Source: Verrucomicrobiota bacterium
Lineage (GTDB): Bacteria > Verrucomicrobiota > Verrucomicrobiia > Opitutales > Opitutaceae
Assembly: GCA_025352985.1 (NCBI GenBank)
Contig: JANXRL010000029.1
Coordinates: forward strand, 1-35,920
DNA: 35,920 bases
Direction of reading: 5' to 3'
Shown here: piece by piece, positions 16,432 through 24,988 of the stretch
Numbering within the stretch: the stretch's first letter is position 1
Layout: each line of letters starts with the position of its first letter
Made by a program: the position numbers and the translations under genes
The notes under the pieces: model-generated
The model's database searches: none
Told to the model about the DNA's origin: nothing
Seen by the model: the letters and a program-made list of their open reading frames with translations, nothing else

Positions 16432-17565
16432 GTGGCCCGCACCGACACCGCCTTCCTCCTCTACGCCGACACCGCCCGCAGCGCCGACATGCTCCACTTC
16501 GGGCATTTCAACGCGCCCGACCCGTTCATCGCCCTGGGCCTCGGCCGAAAAAAAATCGCCGTCCTCAACGCCCTCGAATTCGGCCGCGCCCGTAAATCCT
16601 CCAGCTTCGACATCGTGCTACCCTTGGAACCGTGGCTAAAAAAAGCCCGGGGACACCACCCAAAAACCAAAGTCGGCGCCGCCGAGGTCATCGCCCTCCT
16701 AGCCCGCCACTATCGGCAAAAATCCTTCGATATCTCGGACGATTTCCCCTCCGGCCTCTGCGACCGCCTCCGCGCCCTCGGCCTCAAACTCAAGCCCGTC
16801 GCTGCGCTCTTCCCCGAACGCGAGATCAAGACCGCCGTCGAAGCCGCCGCCATCCGCGAGGGCAACCGGTGCAGCGCCCTCGGTATCGCCGCCGCCGGAA
16901 AAGTTCTCCGCGCCAGCAAGATCAAAGCCGGAAAGCTCCTTCTCAACGGCTGCCCGCTCACCTCGCAAATCCTCAAGACCGCCGTCGAAATCGCTTGCCT
17001 TGAAGCCGGCGCACTCTCCATCGACACCATCGCCGCCGGCGGCGACCAAGCATGCGACCCTCACGAGCGCGGACACGGTCCGCTCCGCGCCAACGAGCTC
17101 ATCATCGTGGATGTTTTCCCCCGCGTCTCGGCCACCGGCTACCACGGAGACATGACGCGCACCTTCCTCAAAGGCCGCGCCAGCGAGGCTCAGCACAACC
17201 TCGTCGCCGCCGTTCGCACCGCGCAGCTCGCCGCGCTCCACGTCATCCGCGCCGGCGTCAACGGCCGCCACGTCCACCAGCAGTGCCTCGACACCTTCGC
17301 CCGCCACGGCTTCGAAACCAAACGGACATCCAAAGGCTCCGTGGGTTTTTTCCACGGCACCGGCCACGGCCTAGGCCTAGAAGTCCACGAAGCCCCGCGC
17401 CTCTCCGCCGTCGATTACATTTTAAAAAAAGGCTCCGTCGTCACCGTCGAGCCCGGCCTCTATTATCCCGGCCTCGGCGGCTGCCGCATCGAGGACGTCG
17501 TGCAGGTCACCGATGCAAAGCCTAGAATGCTTTCATCGTTCCACTACGACTGGGAAATCCGCTAA
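16432..17565 (+). CDS. M24 family metallopeptidase (Xaa-Pro peptidase-like)
   Basis: The protein has 377 residues from a GTG at 16432. The N-terminal creatinase-like domain includes RSADMLHFGHFNAPDPFIAL. The C-terminal pita-bread domain supplies the five metal ligands: Asp in LIIVDVFPR, Asp in YHGDMTRTF, His in FFHGTGHGLGLEVHEAP, Glu in VTVEPGLYYPG and Glu in CRIEDVVQV. This is the pattern of dinuclear Xaa-Pro aminopeptidase/prolidase-type enzymes. No ATG in frame upstream gives a better start, and the preceding bases overlap the divergent promoter region. A REP-like pair follows the stop. Confidence 0.9.
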   Translation: MARTDTAFLLYADTARSADMLHFGHFNAPDPFIALGLGRKKIAVLNALEFGRARKSSSFDIVLPLEPWLKKARGHHPKTKVGAAEVIALLARHYRQKSFDISDDFPSGLCDRLRALGLKLKPVAALFPEREIKTAVEAAAIREGNRCSALGIAAAGKVLRASKIKAGKLLLNGCPLTSQILKTAVEIACLEAGALSIDTIAAGGDQACDPHERGHGPLRANELIIVDVFPRVSATGYHGDMTRTFLKGRASEAQHNLVAAVRTAQLAALHVIRAGVNGRHVHQQCLDTFARHGFETKRTSKGSVGFFHGTGHGLGLEVHEAPRLSAVDYILKKGSVVTVEPGLYYPGLGGCRIEDVVQVTDAKPRMLSSFHYDWEIR

Positions 17566-17579
17566 TTCTGAAAATGTAG

Positions 17580-17644
17580 GAGCCCATTTATGGGCGATTA
17601 ACCCTCCGCCAACCCTCACGATTCTATCGCCCATAAATGGGCTC
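17580..17644. repeat. Inverted pair of REP-like palindromes
   Basis: GAGCCCATTTATGGGCGAT (17580-17598) recurs perfectly in reverse complement at 17626-17644, with 27 bases between. Each 19-base unit contains its own palindrome (GCCCAtttaTGGGC) and is headed by GTAG. This is the head-to-tail arrangement of paired REP units. The second copy ends 13 bases before the Fpg ATG. Confidence 0.75.
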
Positions 17645-17657
17645 ATACACCAAACCC

Positions 17658-18470
17658 ATGCCCGAACTCGCCGAAGTCGAATTCTTCCGCCGTCGCTGGA
17701 ATCCCGGCCTCGGCCACGCAATCGACCGCGTCCTCCTCCACGCCCACGCCGGCGTCTTCAAAACCTGCGACCCAGCGCTACTCGCCCACCGCCTCACCGG
17801 AGCGACGCTGCTCTCCTCTGAAGCCGCCGCGAAGCAGATGCTCTTCTGCGCCAGCGGCGATGCCTGGCTCGGCATTCACCTTGGCATGACCGGCGAACTC
17901 AACCTACAGCCGGCCGACTATGTCCCGCAAAAACGCGACCATCTCGTGCTCGTGCAAGGCGACCGCGCCCTTGTGTTCGCCGATTTCCGCATGTTCGGAC
18001 GCGTGCAGTTCCACGTCGGCCCTACCGCGCCCGACTGGTGGGCTAGCATCGCCCCCGCCGTTCTCTCCTCCGCTTTCACTATCGAAGCAGTCGCGACCTT
18101 CCTACGCCGTCGTGCCCGCACGCCCATCAAGGCCGTGTTGCTCATGCAGGAGCGTTTTCCCGGCATCGGCAATTGGATGGCCGACGAAATCCTCTGGCGC
18201 GCCGCCCTCCATCCCAGGCGCCTCGCCGGCTCCCTCACAGAAAAAGAAACCGCCGCCCTCCAGCACGAAACCCGCTGGGTCGCCGAGCACGCGATCAAGA
18301 TCATCGGCAACGCCGATTCACCCACCCTCGTCGATCCCCCGAAAACCTGGCTCTTCCGTCACCGCTGGGAAAACGGTGGCAAGTGCCCCAAGACCCGTGC
18401 ACTCCTCCTCCGCGAAACCGTGGGCGGACGCACCACCTGCTGGTCCCCCGCTCGTCAAAAACTCCGCTGA
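17658..18470 (+). CDS. Fpg/Nei family DNA glycosylase with degenerate zinc finger
   Basis: The protein has 270 residues from the ATG at 17658, chosen because the family needs Pro as the residue after Met: [10 protein letters not shown]. The enzyme excises oxidised bases and nicks the abasic site. Motifs are Lys59 in AAAKQMLF (the K57 equivalent), [18 protein letters not shown] and the helix-two-turn-helix segment [20 protein letters not shown]. The C-terminal finger keeps GGRTT with its Arg but has only GGKC and TTC. The second Cys of each pair is replaced (CPKT, then SPAR), so ordinary zinc binding is unlikely. tlyA starts 2 bases after the stop. Confidence 0.87.
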   Translation: MPELAEVEFFRRRWNPGLGHAIDRVLLHAHAGVFKTCDPALLAHRLTGATLLSSEAAAKQMLFCASGDAWLGIHLGMTGELNLQPADYVPQKRDHLVLVQGDRALVFADFRMFGRVQFHVGPTAPDWWASIAPAVLSSAFTIEAVATFLRRRARTPIKAVLLMQERFPGIGNWMADEILWRAALHPRRLAGSLTEKETAALQHETRWVAEHAIKIIGNADSPTLVDPPKTWLFRHRWENGGKCPKTRALLLRETVGGRTTCWSPARQKLR

Positions 18471-18472
18471 CC

Positions 18473-19222
18473 ATGGCCATGCCCAAACAACGCCTCGACG
18501 AACTCCTCGTCGCCCGCGGCCTGGCCGACTCCCGCTCGCAGGCCAAGGCATTGATCATGTCAGGCCGCGTTCTCCACGGCACCACCCGCCTCGACAAACC
18601 CGGCAAGGAGTTCCCCGCCGACCTCGACCTCCTCATCGAGCAACCTCCCCGCTACGTCTCCCGCGGCGGCGAAAAACTCCATGGCTTCATCGAAAAATTC
18701 TCCCTCAACCTGAGCGGCGCGCATCTGCTCGACGTCGGCGCATCCACGGGCGGCTTCACCGACTGTGCGCTCCAGGCCGGCGCCCTCGACGCCGTGTGCG
18801 TTGACGTGGGCCGCGCACAGTTGCACCCCAAACTTCAGGCCGACCCGCGCGTCATCAATCTCGAAAAAATCAACGCCCGCCACCTCACCCCAGGCGACCT
18901 GCCGCGCGCCGCGTTCGAGGCTGTCGTTATGGACCTGTCGTTCATCTCCCTCAAAAGCGTGCTGCCCGCAGTCTGGCCATTCGTCGCTCCGGGCGGCACG
19001 CTCGTCGCCCTCGTGAAACCCCAGTTCGAGGCCGGCAAAGCCGAGGTGGACAAAGGCCGAGGCATCATCCGCGACGCAGCCGTGCAGGACGCCGTCCTCG
19101 CCGACATCAAGAAGTTCGCCCTCACCCAACTTCCCGGCGCACAGCTCATCGGCACGATGGACAGCCCCATCACCGGCACCGACGGCAACCGCGAGTTTTT
19201 AATGGGATTGCAGAAAAAGTAG
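18473..19222 (+). CDS. TlyA family RNA methyltransferase (S4 domain)
   Basis: The protein has 249 residues. Residues about 5-66 form an S4 RNA-binding domain ([20 protein letters not shown], then GRVL). The methyltransferase part has [11 protein letters not shown], the SAM motif [31 protein letters not shown], the [13 protein letters not shown] strand and the catalytic [10 protein letters not shown]. TlyA proteins 2'-O-methylate rRNA, and the old name hemolysin A is misleading. The start ATG 2 bases after fpg implies co-transcription, and a second ATG at 18479 is possible. The stop TAG (19220-19222) is part of a REP-like palindrome. Confidence 0.92.
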   Translation: MAMPKQRLDELLVARGLADSRSQAKALIMSGRVLHGTTRLDKPGKEFPADLDLLIEQPPRYVSRGGEKLHGFIEKFSLNLSGAHLLDVGASTGGFTDCALQAGALDAVCVDVGRAQLHPKLQADPRVINLEKINARHLTPGDLPRAAFEAVVMDLSFISLKSVLPAVWPFVAPGGTLVALVKPQFEAGKAEVDKGRGIIRDAAVQDAVLADIKKFALTQLPGAQLIGTMDSPITGTDGNREFLMGLQKK

Positions 19223-19241
19223 GAGCCTGCGAGCAGGCTCC
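19219..19241. repeat. REP-like palindrome at the tlyA stop
   Basis: GTAG followed by GGAGCCTGC-ga-GCAGGCTCC (perfect 9-bp arms, 19222-19230 and 19233-19241). The head GTAGGAGC is the same as in the 17577-17598 unit. The TAG of the head is the tlyA stop codon. No T-run follows, so a terminator role is doubtful. Confidence 0.7.
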
Positions 19242-19351
19242 CACGTTCCTATCTCCGGTTCGGTTACTTTCGCATATTTCGCGTGTTTCGTGGTTTCACC
19301 TCATCCGAAATTAGTGCTCATTGATATTCGTCACTGGTTTCCACCTCCGCC

Positions 19352-20197
19352 ATGCCGCCCATCCGCAACCTCGCCTTTGTCGTCAACGATCAGAAAGCCG
19401 GCGCACCCGAGCTGGCGGCGACGTTGCGGGTCCTTGCCTCCGAGGCGGGCGTGACGGTCAAAAGCACCAGCACCTTTCCGATTCCCCTCGGTTTTCTTAA
19501 GGGACAGGACGCGTGCTGCGTGATCGGCGGCGACGGCACCCTCCTCGGCGTGGCCCGCGAGGCCGCCCGCGAACAGGTTCCTATCATCGGCATCAACCGC
19601 GGCAGTCTCGGTTTCCTGACAACTTTCTCGGCCGACGAAGCGCGCAGCCAGTTTTCCGCCCTGCTCACCGGAGCATTTCAGGTGACCTACCGCACGATGC
19701 TCGAATGCTCGTCTGGTCCCGGCCAGCAGGACCTAGCCCTCAACGACGTGCTCATCAAAGAAGCGGTCAACTCACGCATCGTCCGCCTCGAAGTCTGGGC
19801 CGACGACGAACTCGTCACCGACTATTACTGCGATGGTCTCATTTTCGCGACGCCCACCGGATCGACCGCCTACAACCTCTCCGCCGGCGGACCATTGATA
19901 CACCCGGGCGCAAACGTCATCGCGATGACGCCCATCTGCCCGCACACGTTGAGCAACCGCTCGATCATCTTCCGCGAAGGCGTGAAACTAAGCATCTACA
20001 ACTGCAACGCCGAGTCCCGCCTGCTCGTCGCGATGGACGGCCAGCGCGATTTGAAAGTCTGCGCCGATTCACCCGTAGAAATCTCCGTCGCCGCCCAGCT
20101 TCTGCCGCTCGCGCAGCGCATTGGTTACTCCCACTTCGAGGTCGTCCGCGCCAAGCTCAAGTGGAGCGGCGGCTTCGCCGAACGCACCAAGTCGTGA
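19352..20197 (+). CDS. nadK: NAD kinase
   Basis: The protein has 281 residues. It phosphorylates NAD to NADP. The nucleotide motif is CVIGGDGTLLGVAR (GGDGT at residues 59-63), followed by IIGINRGSLGFLT. The NAD contact ALNDVLIKE (N131, D132) and the glycine-rich FATPTGSTAYNLSAGGP (from about residue 166) are all present, as are MTPICPHTLSNRSIIF and MDGQ. The ATG at 19352 follows a 129-base spacer containing a REP-like unit and a TTTCGCGTGTTTCGTGG stretch. The GH16 pseudogene begins 11 bases downstream. Confidence 0.95.
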   Translation: MPPIRNLAFVVNDQKAGAPELAATLRVLASEAGVTVKSTSTFPIPLGFLKGQDACCVIGGDGTLLGVAREAAREQVPIIGINRGSLGFLTTFSADEARSQFSALLTGAFQVTYRTMLECSSGPGQQDLALNDVLIKEAVNSRIVRLEVWADDELVTDYYCDGLIFATPTGSTAYNLSAGGPLIHPGANVIAMTPICPHTLSNRSIIFREGVKLSIYNCNAESRLLVAMDGQRDLKVCADSPVEISVAAQLLPLAQRIGYSHFEVVRAKLKWSGGFAERTKS

Positions 20198-20208
20198 CCA
20201 AACGACGG

Positions 20209-21075
20209 ATGCACGCTTTCGAGGCCGTGTATTCCCTGCGCCTCACTGCCCTGATTCTGATCGCTTCATCCGCTTTCGCCGCAGATCAACCCAAACCCTC
20301 CAACGGCCTGTCTGGCACCTCAGATTCAAAGTCCGAGAAAGTTCCCTTCAACCCGTCCCGATGGAAACTGGTATGGACTGACTAATTTAACCAAGACGGC
20401 ACGCCCGATCCCGCCGCGTGAAATCGCGAAGAGGGCTACCTGCGCAACAAAGAAAAACAGTATTACACTCGCGACCGTGCGGAAAACGCCCGCGTCGAAA
20501 ACGGAAATCTCGTGATCGATGGCCGGAACGACAACTGGACCGGCCACCCCATCACGACCGCCAGTCTCACCACCAAAGGCAAGCGCACCTTCCTTTACGG
20601 GCGCGTCGCCGTGCGGGCCAAAATCCCGGCGGGACGCGGCACCTGGCCCGCTATCTGGACGCTCGGCGAGAATGTGAAAAAGGTCGGATGGCCCGCCTGC
20701 GGCGAAATCGACATCATGGAAAACGTCGGTTTCTCTCCTCAAAAAATCCACGCCAACATCCACTGCACCGCCTACAATCACGTCCAACATACCGGACGAG
20801 GAGCCTCGCTTGATGCGGATACGCCTTGGGCGCAATTCCACGAGTATGCCGTAGAATGGTATGAGGATCGGCTGGAGTTTTTATTCGACGACACGCGCTA
20901 TTTCATCTTCCGCAAGGAATCAACCGACTCTGCGGTCTGGCCGTTTTCCAAACCGCAATACCTGATCCTCAATCTTGCGATCGGCGGATCATGGGGAGGC
21001 CAAAAGGGAATCGATGAAACCCTCTTCCCTTACCGCTTCGAAATCGACTACGTGCGCTACTACCAACGCCAATAA
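20209..21075 (+). pseudogene. GH16 family beta-glucanase with two in-frame stop codons
   Basis: A single continuous frame from the ATG at 20209 reads a signal peptide (LRLTALILIASSAFA), WKLVWTD, then TAA at 20383-20385, FNQDGTPDPAA, then TGA at 20419-20421, and then a full GH16 catalytic domain to 21075. Family members have DEFN and W at the two stops, so a Glu codon became TAA and a Trp codon became TGA. The domain keeps the catalytic E-x-D-x-x-E in CGEIDIMENVG, plus WPAIWTLGE, PQYLILNLAIGGSWGG and the ending IDYVRYY. Such enzymes cut beta-1,3- or mixed-linkage glucans such as laminarin. There is no frameshift. It is either a recently lost gene or a sequencing/assembly artefact. Confidence 0.85.
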
Positions 21076-21125
21076 TCGCCCGCACAGAAATCCCGGAAGA
21101 AACAAGAAACCCGGATACAAGACGA

Positions 21126-23696
21126 TCAGGATGGCCTTACGATCAACTGCACTCGCTGTGCACGCGTAAACCGCTTTTGGGCGAAGGCCTGAAGATCGCC
21201 GATCGTAACCGCGTCGATGCGTTCATCGTAGAGTTTCGCGTCATCCACCGGCTGGCCGTAGAGCGCGTTCAAACCGGCGTGCATCGCCCGGGCCGCGTTG
21301 GTTTGCAGGCCCATGCGGCGCCCGGCTTTCAACCGCACCTGACAGCGGTGCAACTCTTCGCCTGTCACCTCGCCCGCCTGCACGCGCACGATTTCCGCAT
21401 CAATCTCCGCGAGCACCGCATCCGCCGTGGCCGGAGCCGTGCCGGCGTAAAACGTGAACATGCCCGTATCAATGCCCGTCACGCGGCTCGAGCGCACGAA
21501 ATACGCCAGTCCCTTCTCTTCGCGCACACGTTCAAAAAGCCGCGACGACATCCCGCTGAACAACTCGTCGGCCACTTCGCCGGTGTAGTAATCTGCGGTC
21601 AAGAGCCCCGGCCCAGGAAACGCCTGGAAAACCACCGCTTGCTCGCGCGGTTGGTTCTCCACGAAATCGCCGACCTCGGCGGGCGCCGAAAACTTTGCCA
21701 TGCGCGCGGGTTGTTTCCCCTGTGGCAGACGCCCGAGAAACTCCTTCAGCTTCGGTAAAAGCACCTTTGGCTCAAAATCGCCCGTCGCCACCAGCACGAC
21801 ATTACCCGCCACACCAACGCGCTTCCACAGCGCAGTGAGGTCCGTTGGCTTCAGCGCGGCAAGCCCTTCGATGGTTCCCTGCGCGTCGATGGCAAACGGA
21901 TGCCCACCAAAGAATTTCTTCCGCAAGAGCTTCCGCCCGACCGTGACCACATCGTCGGCGTCCTGCTGCAACGCGGCTGTCTGAGCGTCCCGCTCGATTT
22001 CGAAGCTGGATTTCTTAAAAGCTGGCGCGAGCACGGCGTCGCCCAGCAAGGCAAGCGCGCGGTCCACATCGCCCGGCAGCACCTCGACCGCCAGTCCGAA
22101 GCTGTTGTTGCCCGAGAACGGATAAAATGATCCACCAACTTCCTCGATAAAACGGGCCACCTCGGCCGCCGTGCGTTTGCGAGTGTCTCGGGTCAGCAGC
22201 GTGGCCATCAGCGCGGTGGCTCCGCGTTGCCCGGGAAACTCGTGCAACGGTCCGCCTTCGAGTAGCAGCCGCAAGTGCAGATTCGGCAAACGCATGTCGG
22301 GCTTCGCGAGCAGGCGCGCGCCATTCGGCAGCGTTTGCATCGTGAAGGGTCTCGCCGCGTCTTCGTTTTTTACCGAGGCTTTCTTAGCGGCGAACGCGAG
22401 CTTCGGATTGAGCGAAATCTCGGTGAGACGCGAGGGCACGAGATAAGCCTTCAACACGCGGCGCAGTTCTACGTTGGTCACCTTCGCCAGCAGTCCGAAG
22501 TAAGTTTTACTGAAATCGAGATCGCCCACGACCACCTCGGCGACACCGAGTCGCGACGCTTGGCCGGACATGGTCTTGCGGGTGTTAATCTCGCCCACAA
22601 CCACCTGACGCAGCGCCTTGCGAAGCTGCGCCGCAGTAAAGCCGCGAGCCGCCACGCGGGCGAGTTCGCGATGGATCTCGGCCGCCGCCGCCTCGCGCTT
22701 TGCAGGCTCGCAGGTGAAAGAAATGTAGAACAACCCCGCGCTGCCGGGATTCCAGCAGCTCGCATCAATGGAGTGAACGAGGCGTTTTCCATCGCGGAGC
22801 GCCTGCCAGAGCACGGAACTGTCACCATTTCCGAGCAAAGTGCCCAAGAGATCGAGCGCCGGAGTGTCCGCGTGAGTGAGGCCGGGAGCCTGCCAGGCAA
22901 GTCCTGCGCGGGTGAGCTCGACATCTTCGAAGCGATGTTGGGCACGAGGCGCGAGTTGCGCGGGCTCGTCCGGCACCAGCACCGGCGCGAGGCGCGCGCG
23001 TGGCGCGGGGCCGAAATGCTGCTCGACCAGCGCACGAACCGCGTCCACGTCCACATCGCCGGCGACTACCACGACGAGATTGTTGGGCACGTAACGGGCC
23101 TGATAATACGCCAGCAAATCCTCGCGGGTCACGCCTGAGAAGACATCACGATGGCCGATGATCGGATAACGGTAAGGATGCTGACGGAATGCCGTGCTGA
23201 AAAGCGCTTCGCCCAGACGATCATCGGGGTCGTCCTGGCACATGGCGATTTCGCGGAGGATGACGTCCTTCTCCTTAATCACCTCGTCGGCGGGTAACGT
23301 GGAGTGCAGCACCGCATCGGCCAGAATATCCAACGCCACGCCCACGTGATCGGACGGCAGGTCAATGTAGTAAACCGTGCGATCAAAGGTCGTGTAGGCG
23401 TTGATGTTACCGCCGTGGGCCTGGACCGTCGTGGAAATCTCGCGCCCCGCCCTGCGCACCGTGCCTTTGAAAAGCATGTGTTCAAGATAGTGCGACAACC
23501 CGCCTCCGAGCAGCGCGTCTTCATGAATACTCCCCGTCTTAACCCAAACCTGCACGGAGACGACTGGTGCCGAACAGTCTCGTTGAACGAGCAAAACAAG
23601 TCCATTGGCAAGAACGATGCGTTCAGCAGGCCGCCGCCAGAAGGACTCTAAAAGTCGCAGATCGACGGCGACAGATGAAACAGCAGATTTAGTCAT
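21126..23696 (-). CDS. M16 family zinc protease, two-domain
   Basis: The protein has 856 residues from the ATG at 23696. The frame continues to a TTG at 23738. The N-terminal M16 domain has the inverted zinc motif HYLEH (H69, E72, H73) in GLSHYLEHMLFKGT, then NAYTTFDRTVYYIDLP and the third-ligand region KEKDVILREIAM. The second half repeats the fold without the zinc motif (GPLHEFPGQRGATALMATLL) and ends with the substrate-side GLAYFVRSSRVTGIDTGMF. Such proteases degrade peptides in a clam-shell chamber. No signal peptide is clear, so the location is uncertain. It converges on the GH16 pseudogene. Confidence 0.92.
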   Translation of the reverse strand: MTKSAVSSVAVDLRLLESFWRRPAERIVLANGLVLLVQRDCSAPVVSVQVWVKTGSIHEDALLGGGLSHYLEHMLFKGTVRRAGREISTTVQAHGGNINAYTTFDRTVYYIDLPSDHVGVALDILADAVLHSTLPADEVIKEKDVILREIAMCQDDPDDRLGEALFSTAFRQHPYRYPIIGHRDVFSGVTREDLLAYYQARYVPNNLVVVVAGDVDVDAVRALVEQHFGPAPRARLAPVLVPDEPAQLAPRAQHRFEDVELTRAGLAWQAPGLTHADTPALDLLGTLLGNGDSSVLWQALRDGKRLVHSIDASCWNPGSAGLFYISFTCEPAKREAAAAEIHRELARVAARGFTAAQLRKALRQVVVGEINTRKTMSGQASRLGVAEVVVGDLDFSKTYFGLLAKVTNVELRRVLKAYLVPSRLTEISLNPKLAFAAKKASVKNEDAARPFTMQTLPNGARLLAKPDMRLPNLHLRLLLEGGPLHEFPGQRGATALMATLLTRDTRKRTAAEVARFIEEVGGSFYPFSGNNSFGLAVEVLPGDVDRALALLGDAVLAPAFKKSSFEIERDAQTAALQQDADDVVTVGRKLLRKKFFGGHPFAIDAQGTIEGLAALKPTDLTALWKRVGVAGNVVLVATGDFEPKVLLPKLKEFLGRLPQGKQPARMAKFSAPAEVGDFVENQPREQAVVFQAFPGPGLLTADYYTGEVADELFSGMSSRLFERVREEKGLAYFVRSSRVTGIDTGMFTFYAGTAPATADAVLAEIDAEIVRVQAGEVTGEELHRCQVRLKAGRRMGLQTNAARAMHAGLNALYGQPVDDAKLYDERIDAVTIGDLQAFAQKRFTRAQRVQLIVRPS

Positions 23697-23768
23697 GACA
23701 ATGAGTATTTTGGACAGAATATGACGCAGTCGAAACAATCGATTTCCGGCATGACGGCCGGTTAGGCA

Positions 23769-24209
23769 TTACCGCGCATCAATCCGCGAAGTGGATTCCG
23801 AATGGGACTTTCTAGGATTTCTAGGCAAGAACGGTTTAACAAAAGCGTCCTTAAAGGTGTAAATCTCGGCAAAATCCTCTTTTTTATCCTGATCAGTCTT
23901 ACTGAACACGTTATATTCGATAAGATTGAAAACCATATCCCCAAAATCAATGCAGCGAGTAAGCCCCCACGATTCCAACACAGTCATAGCTAATGGACCG
24001 TATTGATCCAAAGCATAGACTCTTAATCCCATTAAAAGCTCGGCTCCAGTGATATGGAGAGAACTTTTTGCCCGCTCAGTATCCTTTTTTTTAAGTTCTT
24101 TAACGGCGTAATCAAGCCCTTCGCGTAAAAATACATACGCCTTGCGGTCGTAACGCGGATCTTCTTTGCAAATAAGACCTACAATTTCGTTAAAATCTAA
24201 ATCCTGCAT
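23769..24209 (-). CDS. Minf_1886 family protein
   Basis: The protein has 146 residues from the ATG at 24209. The upstream frame to 24251 starts with TTG and is not conserved-looking. The pattern MQDLDFNEIVGLICKEDPRYD, YVFLREGLDYAVKEL, HITGAELLMGLRVYALDQYG, MTVLESWGLTRCIDFGDMVF and FKDAFVKPFLP matches this family, known mainly from Verrucomicrobia and Planctomycetes. The function is unknown. There is no signal peptide or membrane segment. It sits in DNA much less GC-rich than its surroundings and faces the Fur-like gene across a 171-base AT-rich gap. Confidence 0.8.
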   Translation of the reverse strand: MQDLDFNEIVGLICKEDPRYDRKAYVFLREGLDYAVKELKKKDTERAKSSLHITGAELLMGLRVYALDQYGPLAMTVLESWGLTRCIDFGDMVFNLIEYNVFSKTDQDKKEDFAEIYTFKDAFVKPFLPRNPRKSHSESTSRIDAR

Positions 24210-24292
24210 GGGTTCAAAGACTGAATGTGCACGACCATCGAGCAGGCGCAACTAACAAGCATACCTCTGAAACTTTAACGTCACTCCCATTT

Positions 24293-24328
24293 TGTAAAAA
24301 ATAAGTAAACTATAGAAAATATTTTACA
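24293..24328. promoter_or_regulatory. Inverted repeat in the AT-rich intergenic region
   Basis: TGTAAAA (24293-24299) and TTTTACA (24322-24328) form an inverted repeat in a very AT-rich stretch between two divergent genes, 53 bases before the Fur-like ATG. It could be a regulator site for either gene. It does not resemble the Fur box. Confidence 0.3.
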
Positions 24329-24380
24329 TTTTCGGCTTCTCTTATGGGTGTAATGGCATAACAAAACATAAATTAAATAT

Positions 24381-24908
24381 ATGACCTCAGCCACCCAAAC
24401 GAACCCTCCAATAATCGATTTGGAAAATTCCTCGCTTTCACTGGAGCAGTCGTTGGAGCAAGCATGCGCTCGATTAAAAAGTGCAGGACTTCGTATTACA
24501 CTTCCACGTATTGCTATCCTCACCACACTCTTTCGGCAAACACAACCAGTCACAATAGAACATATTCACGATAATCTAAGCAACCGTTCATGCGATCTTG
24601 TAACGGTCTATCGTTGTCTGGCTGCATTTGAGGAGCTGAACCTTGTGCGGCGATCGTATTTTCACAACGGCACTAGTTTGTATCAAATACAATTAGGAAC
24701 AAAACCTCTTTATCACGTTGTTAGTAAAACAGATAACACTGTAACCACTCTGCCTGAGGATCTTACGTCCGAACTACGGGCTGTAATTCAAAAAATAGAA
24801 GGTGAACTCACATCCCGTGGTTACACAGGGGTTTCCCACATGGCAGAATTTTTTGTGACAGGGCTCGACGATGGACACCACGGCGTCGGCGCACCCACCA
24901 AGGTCTGA
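24381..24908 (+). CDS. Fur family-like transcriptional regulator lacking canonical metal ligands
   Basis: The protein has 175 residues. The N-terminal winged helix is typical of Fur: ARLKSAGLRITLPRIAILTT, then HIHDNLSNRSCDLVTVYRCL and AFEELNLVRRSYFHNGTSLY. The dimerisation domain keeps a Fur-like spacing (LYHVVSKTDNTVTTLPEDL, then YTGVSHMAEFFVTGL), but the HHDH cluster and both Cys-x2-Cys pairs that hold iron/manganese and structural zinc are absent. It may therefore respond to another ligand or act constitutively. It is AT-richer than neighbouring genes. It diverges from the Minf_1886 gene and converges on gatB. Confidence 0.8.
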   Translation: MTSATQTNPPIIDLENSSLSLEQSLEQACARLKSAGLRITLPRIAILTTLFRQTQPVTIEHIHDNLSNRSCDLVTVYRCLAAFEELNLVRRSYFHNGTSLYQIQLGTKPLYHVVSKTDNTVTTLPEDLTSELRAVIQKIEGELTSRGYTGVSHMAEFFVTGLDDGHHGVGAPTKV

Positions 24909-24922
24909 TTGCTTTCACTTCA

Positions 24923-24957
24923 AAAACCACGCTACTGGCTCGCGGCGGCGGTTTTTG
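24923..24957. terminator. Bidirectional terminator between the Fur-like gene and gatB
   Basis: AAAAACC (24923-24929) pairs with GGTTTTT (24951-24957), with extra imperfect CG pairs inside. T-runs flank the stem on both strands, and it lies between two convergent genes. Confidence 0.55.
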
Positions 24958-24988
24958 AGAAAAGTTAAGAACGTAATTGAGGAAATTC

